Below the pieces are notes generated by a model. It ran no database searches. It saw nothing but the letters and a program-made list of their open reading frames with translations, and was not told the origin of the DNA. DNA of 64,000 nucleotides from Aliarcobacter sp. (GTDB taxonomy: Bacteria; Campylobacterota; Campylobacteria; Campylobacterales; Arcobacteraceae). The translations under genes were made by a program, and so were the position numbers. The first letter of the stretch is position 1, and every line of letters starts with the position of its first letter. Positions 43,983 through 52,479 of the stretch are shown in pieces. The stretch lies in contig JAQVBE010000006.1 of the NCBI GenBank assembly GCA_028690445.1, positions 1 through 64,000 of the forward strand, in the 5' to 3' direction.

Positions 43983-46226
43983 ATGCAATCGGTTTTTATT
44001 CAAGTTAAAGGTATTGTTCAAGGGGTTGGATTTCGTCCTTTTGTTTATAATTTAGCTTTAAAATATGATATAAAAGGTTGGGTTAACAACGATGAAAAAG
44101 GAGTAAATATTCTTCTTTCTTCTAGTGAAAAAAATATCCAAAATTTTATAAATGAACTAAAATCAAATCCTCCAATTTTAGCAAAAATTGATTCTATAAA
44201 TATAGAAAAAATAACTGAAATAAAAGAGTATAAAATCTTTGAAATAATACAAAGTGAAAGCTCAAAAAACAAATCTACTATTATCTCACCTGATATTGCT
44301 ATTTGTGATGATTGTCTTAATGATATAAATGAGATGTCTAACTTTAGATACAATTATAGTTTAACAAATTGTACAAATTGTGGTCCAAGATATTCAATAA
44401 TCAAAACAGTTCCATATGATAGAATAAATACTTCAATGTTTTCTTTTGAATTATGTGATAAATGTAAAAATGAATATGAAAATCCAACAAACAGAAGATA
44501 CCATGCCCAACCAATTGCTTGTGAGAAATGTGGTCCAAATGTAATTTTGTATAATAATAAAAATGAAATTTTGTCTTCTGATATTAATGCCATAAAAGAA
44601 ATAGCTCAAAAGATTAATAAAGGTAGTATTGTAGCTATAAAAGGAATGGGAGGTTTTCATCTAATTTGTGATGCAAAAAATGACAAAATAATAGAAGAAT
44701 TAAGAATAAGAAAAAGCCGATTAAATAAACCTTTTGCTGTGATGTTTAAAGATATAAATAGTATTAAAATTTATACATATTTAACACCAAAAGAAGAAAA
44801 ACTTTTAAGTTCAAAAGAAAAACCGATAGTTCTAGTAAAAAAGAAAAAAGAGTTTAATTTATCACAACTATTAGCTCCAAATATAAATCATCTTGGATGC
44901 TTTATAGCTTATACACCTTTACATCATTTGCTTTTTAGATACTTGGACAATCCAATTGTTGCCACAAGTGCAAATTTAAAGGGTGAACCAATTATTATTT
45001 CAAAAGATGAAATTATAGAAAAACTATCAAATGTGGTGGATTTTGTACTTGATTTTAATAGAGATATTTTAAATGCAAGTGATGATTCAGTTATACAAAT
45101 TGTAGATAATGATATAACAAAAATTAGAAATGCTAGAGGTTATTCTCCAATAGCATTTAGTTTTGAAAATAAAAGCAAAAAGAAAATACTTTCACTTGGA
45201 GCAAATCAAAAATCAACAATTAGTTTATATTTTGAAAATAACTTAATTTTATCACCATATATTGGTGATTTAAACTCTTTAAAATCAATGGAATATTTTG
45301 AGCGAACAATAGAAACTTTTAAAAGATTTTATGACTTTGAACCAGAAGTTTTAGTTTGTGATAAACACCCAAATTATGAATCTACAAAGTTCGCTTTAAA
45401 ACTAAAGCAAACAAATCCAAATTTAGAGTTAGTTCAAATTCAACATCATTATGCTCATGTATTATCTGTGATGGCTGAATATAAACTAAATAAAGATGTA
45501 TTAGCATTTATTTTTGATGGAACTGGATATGGAGATGATGGAAATATTTGGGGTGGAGAAGTTTTTGTGGCTTCAAAAACTGAATATAAAAGAATAAATC
45601 ATTTTAAATATTTCAAACTTTTAGGTGGTGAAAAAGCTGTTCTTGAGCCCAAAAGAGTGGCTTTAAGTCTGCTTTTTGATAGTTTTCCCCTAGAAGAAGT
45701 GTTAAATCTTGAAATACCATGTGTAAAAGCTTTTAAAGAAGCAGAAATAAAAATGCTTCATACAATGTGGCAAAAAGGTTTAAATTCACCTCTTACAAGC
45801 TCTGTAGGGCGTTTATTTGATGCTGTTGCATCATTTGCCAATATTCTTCATATTCAAAGTTATGAGGGAGAAACAGGCTTACGAATTGAAGAAAATTATG
45901 ACAAAATAATTACTCAAAGTTATGCTTATGAAATAATTGAAGGAAAAATTGAATTATATTCTATGATTAAACAAATGATTTTAGAAAAAGATAAAAAACA
46001 AATTTGCTCAAAATTTATAAATACAATAGGGCAGATTATTTTAGATATTTCAAATCTTCATAAGGATTTACCAATAGTTTTAGGTGGGGGAGTTTTTCAA
46101 AATAGAACGCTTTTAGAACTTTTAGTAAATAAATTTAAAGAGCAAAATAGAGAGTTTTATTACAATAAAAATATTCCATTAAATGATGGTGGAATAAGCG
46201 TAGGGCAAATTTACCATATAATCTAA
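43983..46226 (+). CDS. hypF: Carbamoyltransferase HypF
   Basis: The 747-residue protein shows all HypF domains in order: acylphosphatase (IQVKGIVQGVGFRPFVYNLA), two zinc fingers (CDDCLNDINE to NCTNCGPRY, and CDKCKNEYEN to CEKCGPN), YrdC-like (KGMGGFHLICDA) and Kae1-like (HHYAHVLSVMAE, FDGTGYGDDGNIWGGEVF, LGGGVFQNRTLLELL). With HypE it makes the cyanide ligands of the NiFe site from carbamoyl phosphate. The other hyp genes are not in this window. The ATG at 43983 with GGGAAG upstream is preferred to a TTG four codons earlier. Confidence 0.93.
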   Translation: MQSVFIQVKGIVQGVGFRPFVYNLALKYDIKGWVNNDEKGVNILLSSSEKNIQNFINELKSNPPILAKIDSINIEKITEIKEYKIFEIIQSESSKNKSTIISPDIAICDDCLNDINEMSNFRYNYSLTNCTNCGPRYSIIKTVPYDRINTSMFSFELCDKCKNEYENPTNRRYHAQPIACEKCGPNVILYNNKNEILSSDINAIKEIAQKINKGSIVAIKGMGGFHLICDAKNDKIIEELRIRKSRLNKPFAVMFKDINSIKIYTYLTPKEEKLLSSKEKPIVLVKKKKEFNLSQLLAPNINHLGCFIAYTPLHHLLFRYLDNPIVATSANLKGEPIIISKDEIIEKLSNVVDFVLDFNRDILNASDDSVIQIVDNDITKIRNARGYSPIAFSFENKSKKKILSLGANQKSTISLYFENNLILSPYIGDLNSLKSMEYFERTIETFKRFYDFEPEVLVCDKHPNYESTKFALKLKQTNPNLELVQIQHHYAHVLSVMAEYKLNKDVLAFIFDGTGYGDDGNIWGGEVFVASKTEYKRINHFKYFKLLGGEKAVLEPKRVALSLLFDSFPLEEVLNLEIPCVKAFKEAEIKMLHTMWQKGLNSPLTSSVGRLFDAVASFANILHIQSYEGETGLRIEENYDKIITQSYAYEIIEGKIELYSMIKQMILEKDKKQICSKFINTIGQIILDISNLHKDLPIVLGGGVFQNRTLLELLVNKFKEQNREFYYNKNIPLNDGGISVGQIYHII

Positions 46227-46511
46227 GTTTCTAGAAATATTTATATTATATATTTTGTATCTATTAATATATAATTAAGATTATCCAAAATGTAATAAAT
46301 ATATTCTAAAAGCCTTTTATATAGTATTATATAGAAAAAATAACTTTTTGAAAATATCATATAAAATATAGCTTTAAAAATAAGATATTTTGTTTATGAA
46401 ATTATACATTATATAAATAGTTAATAATATTTATATTTATACAAATAAAATTCAAATTAGCTGATTATAAATAATAGTATGATAGAATCAAATAAAAATT
46501 AGGAACTTTTT
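46227..46511. other. AT-rich intergenic spacer
   Basis: The 285-bp gap after hypF is over 85 percent A+T. It contains short imperfect inverted repeats such as TATATAG/TATTATATA but no convincing terminator, RNA or open frame. A possible promoter for the next gene lies near 46480-46490. Confidence 0.4.
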
Positions 46512-46928
46512 ATGATAAGAACTACTGCTTTAATATCAGATGAAGATGGATATAAAAAATATAATCTATTTGAAATACATGAAGATTTAGAACCAATAAT
46601 AGCAGATGATTATCTTGATTTTTCTTCAAAGAATTTTAAAAAAGCTGCTTATTGTGAATTGATGTATAAAAAGAATTTCTACGACAAATATGATGAAATA
46701 ACATACAAAGAAGTTTACGAAAGATATATCAATAATGAAAAGTTTAAAGAAAAAGCAAAATTTATTTATAGTGTTATTAATTATGATAGATATGTAAAAT
46801 TTGTAGAAGAAAATCAAACTATAGAAAATCCAAATGAATTAATTATCTCTTATAGTGTGGTTGATAGTGATGGCGTAAAAATAAATGTATATAATATTGG
46901 TATTAGCGATATTGCTTTTGTATTTTAA
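46512..46928 (+). CDS. Protein of unknown function
   Basis: The 138-residue soluble, acidic, tyrosine-rich protein has no recognised motif (starts MIRTTALISDEDGYKKYNLF, ends NIGISDIAFVF). The ATG is preceded by TAGGAAC. It lies alone between AT-rich spacers, between hypF and the formate-dehydrogenase-like gene, and may have arrived separately. Confidence 0.5.
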   Translation: MIRTTALISDEDGYKKYNLFEIHEDLEPIIADDYLDFSSKNFKKAAYCELMYKKNFYDKYDEITYKEVYERYINNEKFKEKAKFIYSVINYDRYVKFVEENQTIENPNELIISYSVVDSDGVKINVYNIGISDIAFVF

Positions 46929-47025
46929 AAAGAAAAAAGGATGCTCTATAGTATTTACAATTTAAATATCTCTTTGGGCTAATTTTTTCTTTTGATTTTA
47001 CATAAAGCTAATTTTGCTAAAATCT

Positions 47026-47041
47026 TATAATTAAATATAAT
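47026..47041 (+). promoter_or_regulatory. Two overlapping -10 boxes before the molybdoenzyme gene
   Basis: TATAAT at 47026-47031 and again at 47036-47041 lie 17-30 bases before the ATG at 47058. Confidence 0.4.
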
Positions 47042-47057
47042 AGTGGAGATTAAAATA

Positions 47058-49160
47058 ATGCATGGTTCTGATATAAATTCAGTATGTACTTATTGTGGTA
47101 CTGGTTGTGATATTACAGCACAAGTTGAAGATAATAAAATTGTAAAAATTTATGCTCAAAATGATGGATATGTGTCACAAGGAAAACTTTGCATAAAAGG
47201 TGCTCAAGGTTTTTCTTTTGTTGATTCAAAAGAGAGAATTAGAAATGCAAGAGTGAAAAAATCTTTTATTGAAAAAAATATAGATGAATTACCACGAGAG
47301 TTAAAAGCTAGGGTAAAAACACTGAAATCATTTGATGAAAATTATTATGAAGCTCCTTATGAATTCACAACTTCATTAGCTGCTTGGAAACTAATGGACA
47401 TAAAAGAAAAATATGGAAGACATGCCTTTTGTGGAATGGGAGGAGCTAGAACTTCATGTGAAAGTTCTTATGTATTTCAAAAATTTGTAAGAAATGCAAT
47501 GAATTCACCCCATGTTGATAACTGTGCTAGAGTTTGTCACTCACCATCTTTAAAAGGTATGAGAACAACTATTGGAGAAGGGGCTGCTACAAATCCTTTT
47601 GATGATATTTACAAAACTGAAAATATAGTTGTAATGGGTTCGAATACAACAGAAGCTCATCCAATCGTTGCAAATAGAATGATAAAAGCGGCACGAGATA
47701 AGACAGCCACTTTGTCTGTAATTGATGTAAGACAAACTCAGCTTTCAAAGTTTGGTGAGCAATTAATCATTCCTTATGAAGCAAATCTTTTGGTTTTAAA
47801 TATGATGGCTTATGTAATTTTGAGAGAGAAACTTTATAACACAGAATTTATAGATTCAAGATGTACAGGTTTTGAAGCATATAAAGACTCAATTTTAAAT
47901 GACCCGTATGCAAATCCTGAATATATGAAAAATGTATCAGGATATGAGTATTTAACTGAACAAATTCCAACAGTTGCAAGACTTTATGCCGCAAAAAAAT
48001 CTATGTTTTTCTGGGGATTAGGAATTACTGAACATCTTGATGGAAGTTATGCTGTTATGGCAATTACACATTTAGCGATGATGACTGGAAATATTGGAAA
48101 ACCAGGAACTGGACTTATGCCACTTCGAGGTCAAAACAATGTTCAAGGTGCTTGTGATACGGGATGTTTACCATATTATGGACCAGATTATTCAGTTCCT
48201 GAAGAAATAGGTTTAATGACGCCTCAATTAATCGATGAAATGATTGCAGGAAAAATAAAAGCTATGTATGTAATGGGTGAAGATATTGCTCATATTCATC
48301 CAAATCAAAATAAAGTTCATAAAGGTTTAGCAAATTTAGAGTTAATTATTTCAAATGAACTATTTATGAATGAAGTTACAAAAATGGCAGATATTATTTT
48401 TGGTGTAAAATCAGCTTATGAAAAAACAGGTGTGTATGTAAATGCTATGAGAAGATTACACCTTTCTCAACCATTAGTTGAAACAGATTTACCTGATGAT
48501 TGGGAAGTGTTAAGAGATATTGAAAATAAAATCAATGGTGAATTCGAGTTCAAAGATAGCGAAGATGTATGGAATGAAGCAAAAGAAGCAGTTGGAAGTA
48601 GATTTTCAGGTGCAACTTATCACAAACTTTCAAAAAATAGAAATAGGGGAATGCTTTGGCCTATAAAAAAAGATGATACGCCAATTCTTCATGTTGAAGA
48701 TTTTAGAACAGAAGATGGAAAAGCAACTTTTGCTTATCATCAATATCAATTAAGAGAACAAGTAAAAAAACTTGTAAATAAAGAAGAGTTTGCTAAAAAT
48801 GAGTTCTATTTAACAACGGGAAGAACTATTGTTCAGTATAACAATGCAGCGCAAACGAAAATTAGTGAAGCACTAAACTCAAAATATGATAAAGATGTTG
48901 TTTTAGCTTCAGTTGAAGATCAAGATAGAATTGGAAGTAATCATATTATTATGAGAACTCAATATGGAGAAACAGCTATTTTACCTGTAAAATTTGTAAA
49001 AACAATCAAACAAGGAACACTTTTTACAACGTTTCATCATGCTGCTTCAAAAGTAAATTATATTTTTGGAGATGAAGCAGATGAGTTAATTATGACTGCT
49101 AAATTTAAATCTGTAAGGGTTGAAATTGAGCCAATTTTTATTGAAAAGGAAGAAAAATGA
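47058..49160 (+). CDS. Formate-dehydrogenase-like molybdopterin oxidoreductase
   Basis: The 700-residue protein has an N-terminal [4Fe-4S] motif (Cys10, Cys13, Cys17 and Cys45) and the FDH active-site stretch DNCARVCHSPSLKG, with Cys160 as Mo ligand and His161. A C-terminal molybdopterin-dinucleotide domain (GRTIVQYNNAAQT) follows. There is no Tat signal, so it is cytoplasmic like FdhF (715 residues) rather than the exported respiratory enzyme. The metal ligand is Cys, not Sec. No electron-transfer subunit is adjacent; only a cupin gene overlaps (ATGA). A start fifteen bases earlier (GTG) is possible, but the ATG has TGGAG upstream. It probably oxidises formate or a related substrate. Confidence 0.82.
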   Translation: MHGSDINSVCTYCGTGCDITAQVEDNKIVKIYAQNDGYVSQGKLCIKGAQGFSFVDSKERIRNARVKKSFIEKNIDELPRELKARVKTLKSFDENYYEAPYEFTTSLAAWKLMDIKEKYGRHAFCGMGGARTSCESSYVFQKFVRNAMNSPHVDNCARVCHSPSLKGMRTTIGEGAATNPFDDIYKTENIVVMGSNTTEAHPIVANRMIKAARDKTATLSVIDVRQTQLSKFGEQLIIPYEANLLVLNMMAYVILREKLYNTEFIDSRCTGFEAYKDSILNDPYANPEYMKNVSGYEYLTEQIPTVARLYAAKKSMFFWGLGITEHLDGSYAVMAITHLAMMTGNIGKPGTGLMPLRGQNNVQGACDTGCLPYYGPDYSVPEEIGLMTPQLIDEMIAGKIKAMYVMGEDIAHIHPNQNKVHKGLANLELIISNELFMNEVTKMADIIFGVKSAYEKTGVYVNAMRRLHLSQPLVETDLPDDWEVLRDIENKINGEFEFKDSEDVWNEAKEAVGSRFSGATYHKLSKNRNRGMLWPIKKDDTPILHVEDFRTEDGKATFAYHQYQLREQVKKLVNKEEFAKNEFYLTTGRTIVQYNNAAQTKISEALNSKYDKDVVLASVEDQDRIGSNHIIMRTQYGETAILPVKFVKTIKQGTLFTTFHHAASKVNYIFGDEADELIMTAKFKSVRVEIEPIFIEKEEK

Positions 49161-49510
49161 ATAAGTATTGTAACAACTCAGAAGTTTATGAGTCAAACTG
49201 TATCCCAAAAACTGTAAATGCTTCAATTGCAGTTTTAACACCAAAAGAAGATAAAGATTTTATCGTTAGAAAAGTAACTTTAGCAGTTGATGGTTCTATG
49301 CCAAATCATATAAATGAAATTCAACATCAACAATATGTTTTAAAAGGTGAAGCAAAAGTTATAGTTGGAGATGAAGAATATCATGCAAAAGCAGGAGATT
49401 TCATCTACATTCCAGCAGGTGTTGCGCATAAATATGAAGCATGCTATGGTAGCGAGTATGAATTCTTATGTATGATAACTACAAAAGAAGACAAAATAAC
49501 TATGCTATAA
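49157..49510 (+). CDS. Cupin-domain protein
   Basis: The 117-residue single-domain cupin has metal-site motifs recognisable as NEIQHQQYVLKGEAKVIVGD and PAGVAHKYEA. It overlaps the molybdoenzyme gene by 4 bases, so the two are made together. It may bind the substrate or a metal for that enzyme, but no function can be assigned. Confidence 0.75.
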   Translation: MNKYCNNSEVYESNCIPKTVNASIAVLTPKEDKDFIVRKVTLAVDGSMPNHINEIQHQQYVLKGEAKVIVGDEEYHAKAGDFIYIPAGVAHKYEACYGSEYEFLCMITTKEDKITML

Positions 49511-49543
49511 AAAGACTTGAGATTTATTCTCAAGTTTGTATTT
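49511..49543 (+). terminator. Terminator after the cupin gene
   Basis: The 8-bp stem ACTTGAGA/TCTCAAGT with loop TTTAT is followed by TTGTATTT. Confidence 0.6.
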
Positions 49544-49553
49544 AATGAAATAG

Positions 49554-49748
49554 TTATTTTTTTACTTCAAATTCTTTTTTTAATTCTTTTAGCTCTTCTA
49601 AATTTTTTTCAGATTTTTCTATAATATCTTCAACCATAAGTCCTAACATTACAGTTTTATATAAATTTGGTCGATCTTTTTTCCAATTATATATAGTTTT
49701 TGTGTCAATTCCTAAATATCCTGCAATATCTCTTACTGTCATTTTCAT
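49554..49748 (-). CDS. Small HTH DNA-binding protein, divergent from the peptide-maturase locus
   Basis: The 64-residue protein has a helix-turn-helix (TVRDIAGYLGIDTKTIYNWK) followed by RPNLYKTVMLG and a charged helix (IEKSEKNLEELKELKKEFE) able to dimerise. This kind of HTH occurs in short Arcobacter-type regulators; a decayed protein with a similar HTH lies at 214-660. GGATATTAC precedes the ATG (an in-frame ATG two codons later is possible). It is transcribed away from the Tat-peptide gene, with 178 bp between the starts, so it is a candidate regulator of that gene. Confidence 0.65.
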   Translation of the reverse strand: MKMTVRDIAGYLGIDTKTIYNWKKDRPNLYKTVMLGLMVEDIIEKSEKNLEELKELKKEFEVKK

Positions 49749-49836
49749 TTGTAATATCCTTTTTAATTTAGAATTTACAAGCTCAAATGTGATAAATCAA
49801 CACAGGAATATATCTAACAAAATTGATATATTTAAG

Positions 49837-49876
49837 GAATAATTCTAAAATAATTAAATACAATAAGGAATTATTC
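49837..49876. promoter_or_regulatory. Promoter flanked by two GAATWATTC boxes
   Basis: GAATAATTC (49837-49845) and its complement form GAATTATTC (49868-49876) are 31 bp apart, three helical turns. The -10 box TACAAT (49859-49864) lies between them. The arrangement suggests a repressor binding both sites around the promoter of the peptide gene. Confidence 0.45.
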
Positions 49877-49877
49877 T

Positions 49878-49925
49878 ATGGAAATTGATTATTTTATGGA
49901 ATATATAAATTTTGGAAGGATTTAA
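49878..49925 (+). CDS. Possible 15-codon leader peptide
   Basis: The short frame MEIDYFMEYINFGRI has AAGGA eight bases upstream. It ends at TAA 49923-49925, one base before the ATG of the Tat-peptide gene and over its ribosome site (GGAAGGA at 49914-49920). It could couple translation, or be chance. Confidence 0.25.
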   Translation: MEIDYFMEYINFGRI

Positions 49926-49926
49926 T

Positions 49927-50169
49927 ATGGAACAAAATAGAAGAGATTTTTTTAAAAAATCATTTGGTGTAATGGGAACAGTTGCAACTACAGCATTATT
50001 AGCAAAAATTTCATTAACTGATGCTCAGGCATTAGGAATTGGTAAAAATAATAGTTCAGTTGATAAATCTAAAAATCCTATTGATGGTGTTGGAATATGT
50101 GGAATGGGAATGCAATGCTCTGGTGGCGGTGGTCAATGTGGAATGGGAATGAATTGTGGTGGACAATAA
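49927..50169 (+). CDS. Tat-exported Cys/Gly/Met-rich peptide, probable rSAM substrate
   Basis: The 80-residue protein begins with a Tat signal (NRRDFFKK then a hydrophobic stretch to about residue 29) and a likely cleavage after AQA (residue 35). The mature chain of about 45 residues has a plain Ser/Lys/Asn linker, then two near-identical loops: CGMGMQC (Cys58-Cys64), SGGGGQ, and CGMGMNC (Cys71-Cys77), ending GGQ. There is no other fold. The stop codon touches the start of the radical SAM gene. I infer a ribosomally made precursor whose Cys/Gly/Met core is cross-linked or loaded with metal in the cytoplasm and then exported by Tat in folded form. The family is not recognised. GGAAGGA precedes the ATG. 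Confidence 0.7.
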   Translation: MEQNRRDFFKKSFGVMGTVATTALLAKISLTDAQALGIGKNNSSVDKSKNPIDGVGICGMGMQCSGGGGQCGMGMNCGGQ

Positions 50170-51504
50170 ATGCTACAACTGACGAATATACCACATTTAA
50201 TAAATTCAATATTTTGTATTGAAAAAGATAATAAGTATATTTTGTTAAATCAAGAACTACCTGATTGGGTAGTTCTTAATCAAAATAGTGCTTATATTGT
50301 AGGATTAATAGATGGTAAAAAATCTATTGATGAAATTATAAAAATAATAATTGATAAAAATAATAATATAGATGAAAATTCTATTTTAAAATTATTTAAA
50401 AGTTTATACGAACATAATATTATTAAAAATGAAAATAACTTTGAAATTAAATTTGATAAAAAACCTTCATCTTGTTGTAGTGAAAAAAAATCTCAGAAAA
50501 AACTTTTCTTACATTCTGTTCATATAAAAATGACAGATGAATGTAATCTTGCTTGTAGATACTGTTATGCTGAAAGTGGTGGAAATTGTAAAGAAACACT
50601 TAGTTTAGATACTTTAAAAGATATTGCATACCAAGTAAAAGATATTGCTTCTCATGTAGAATATACTATTTCAGGTGGAGAACCATTATTAAATCCAGAT
50701 ACATTAGAATACATAAAGTTCTTAAAAGAATTAGGTAATGGAATTTATTTGCTTACTAATGGATTATTAATCAGTGAAGATAATGCAAAATTTTTAGCAG
50801 AAAATTGTTTAATGATTAAAATAAGTCTTGATGGAAGTAATGATGGTATTAATGCTATTACAAGAGGTAAAAATGGCTTTGATAAGATAATGAATTCTTA
50901 CGAACTATTATTGAAATATAATGCAAATGTAAAAATAAATATGACAATAACTAAAAAAAATATCAATGATATTCAAAATATGGTGAAAAAATTTGGTAGC
51001 AGACTTTCTTTACAGCCATTTTTTAAAGCTGGTAGAGGTAGTGGAAATGAAGATTTAGAAATTACAGGAAGTGAATATTTTCATGCAATGGCAAATGTTG
51101 AAGGAGTAAATCCATTGGGTGCAGTTGCAAGAAGTTTAGATACATTAAGAGGTCGAGGTGTAACTAAATGTGCAATGGCAGATTCTGAAATAAGTATTTC
51201 AGAAAATGGAGATGTTTTTCCATGTCAAATGCTTACTGATGACGAATTCTGCGGGGGAAATATTAAAACTCAATCAATAAAAGAAATTTTAAATTCAAAA
51301 GTATTTGAAAATATTAGTAGTTTTTCATCTACTACAAATGAAGACTGTAAAGTTTGTCCTATAAGATTACTTTGTGGTGGTGCTTGTAGAGCAAGGTCAT
51401 ATTTTGAAACAGGAAGCATTTTTGTAAATAGTGATTTTTGTGAATATGAAAAATTAGCATATATAAATGCAATACTAGAATATACTGAATTAGAAGAAAT
51501 TTAA
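50170..51504 (+). CDS. Radical SAM/SPASM peptide-modifying enzyme with PqqD-like domain
   Basis: The 444-residue protein has an N-terminal PqqD-like recognition domain (about 1-95: ending SILKLFKSLYEHNIIKNE), a radical SAM core with CNLACRYC (Cys125, Cys129, Cys132) and SGGEPLLNP, and a C-terminal SPASM region. The SPASM part has cysteines in KCAMADSEISISENGDVFPC, EDCKVCPIRLLCGGACRA and NSDFCEYEK, enough for two auxiliary FeS clusters. Such enzymes form thioether or carbon-carbon links, or other radical modifications, in peptides bound by the PqqD-like domain. A CysCys pair (102-103) lies in the linker. It directly follows the Tat-peptide gene with no gap (TAA then ATG), which makes that peptide its likely substrate. 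Confidence 0.85.
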   Translation: MLQLTNIPHLINSIFCIEKDNKYILLNQELPDWVVLNQNSAYIVGLIDGKKSIDEIIKIIIDKNNNIDENSILKLFKSLYEHNIIKNENNFEIKFDKKPSSCCSEKKSQKKLFLHSVHIKMTDECNLACRYCYAESGGNCKETLSLDTLKDIAYQVKDIASHVEYTISGGEPLLNPDTLEYIKFLKELGNGIYLLTNGLLISEDNAKFLAENCLMIKISLDGSNDGINAITRGKNGFDKIMNSYELLLKYNANVKINMTITKKNINDIQNMVKKFGSRLSLQPFFKAGRGSGNEDLEITGSEYFHAMANVEGVNPLGAVARSLDTLRGRGVTKCAMADSEISISENGDVFPCQMLTDDEFCGGNIKTQSIKEILNSKVFENISSFSSTTNEDCKVCPIRLLCGGACRARSYFETGSIFVNSDFCEYEKLAYINAILEYTELEEI

Positions 51505-51505
51505 A

Positions 51506-51534
51506 AAATTAGAGTGGTAAACTCACTCTAATTT
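51506..51534. terminator. Bidirectional terminator between the radical SAM gene and trxC
   Basis: The 11-bp perfect stem AAATTAGAGTG/CACTCTAATTT has a 7-base loop. It lies just after the stop of the rSAM gene and touches the stop of the convergent trxC. Confidence 0.65.
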
Positions 51535-51955
51535 AAACAAACTCATTCACCAAATTTGATAATCTAAGTGGGTCTAATGCTCCACTTATTCTTTTTACTT
51601 CTTTACCATCTTTGAAAATCACTAAAGTTGGAATTGATGCAATATGATATTTTGAAGCTAAAGCTTGTTCATCTTCTGTATTTACTTTTGCAAAAGTTGC
51701 TTTTAGTGGGTATTTTTTTGAAACATCATTGAAAATTGGAGCAAACATCTTGCAAGGTCCACACCATGAAGCCCAAAAATCTACAATAACTGGAATTTCA
51801 CTATTTACCACAATTTCATCAAAATTTTGACTATTCAAATCTATAGTTTTGTTATTTAGTAGTGATTCTTTACATTTTCCACAATTTGCTTTTATATAAG
51901 AATCTTTTTTTGGAACATTATTGATACTTTGACAATTTGGACAAACAACTCTCAT
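51533..51955 (-). CDS. trxC: Thioredoxin 2 (TrxC)
   Basis: The 140-residue protein has an N-terminal zinc finger (CPNC near 5-8 and CGKC near 25-28) and a thioredoxin domain with WCGPC in FWASWCGPCKMFAPIF and the cis-proline in HIASIPTLVIF. This zinc-finger plus thioredoxin architecture defines TrxC. It reduces cytoplasmic disulfides and is often induced by oxidative stress. It is monocistronic. Confidence 0.9.
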   Translation of the reverse strand: MRVVCPNCQSINNVPKKDSYIKANCGKCKESLLNNKTIDLNSQNFDEIVVNSEIPVIVDFWASWCGPCKMFAPIFNDVSKKYPLKATFAKVNTEDEQALASKYHIASIPTLVIFKDGKEVKRISGALDPLRLSNLVNEFV

Positions 51956-52002
51956 ATTAAAACCTTTTTTGATAAATTTTTGAAATTATAACATTCTATT
52001 TT

Positions 52003-52398
52003 TTATAGATGATAAAGTGCTGTTAAATATGCTTCTTCTTGATATTTTTTTAGATTTTCTGAGAAAATAATATTATTCTTTTTTGAAAAATTAGCCAATG
52101 TTGCAGAGCTTATCAAATCAACACTACAAAGTGGATTTAGTTGAATTAGTCCTTCAAGTTTAAAAGTTACTGCACCACCTGCAAATGTTCCTTTTTTAGC
52201 TCGTTTTTTTATTTGTATTTTTTCTATATTGTTTTTTTCTAGAAAATCTAAAAAGTCATTACAAAATTTTCTAATATCTTCTTGCTTTTCATCATCTTCT
52301 AGTGTTAATTTTTTGATTTTAGTTTCTATGTAGTTGTTGTCATTTACTATAACAAGTATTACATTATTAGCTTTTAGTTCTATTCCACAAATATTCAT
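52003..52398 (-). CDS. DUF3010 family protein
   Basis: The 131-residue protein starts MNICGIELKANNVILVIV and contains KRAKKGTFAGGAVTFKLEGL and the ending KKYQEEAYLTALYHL, the blocks of DUF3010. The fold resembles an RNase H-like domain but the function is unknown. The ATG has AAGGAAT upstream. It stands alone on the minus strand. Confidence 0.75.
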   Translation of the reverse strand: MNICGIELKANNVILVIVNDNNYIETKIKKLTLEDDEKQEDIRKFCNDFLDFLEKNNIEKIQIKKRAKKGTFAGGAVTFKLEGLIQLNPLCSVDLISSATLANFSKKNNIIFSENLKKYQEEAYLTALYHL

Positions 52399-52479
52399 TT
52401 TATTCCTTATTGAAAATATAAATGAATTATAGTGGACTATTTTTTTGTAGGTCGATTTTATTACAAAATGTAAGAAAAA

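Noticed and set aside
46227-46511. AT-rich spacer as a replication origin or regulatory RNA
   Set aside because: No DnaA-box cluster, no iterons and no stable hairpin were seen; simple AT richness explains it.
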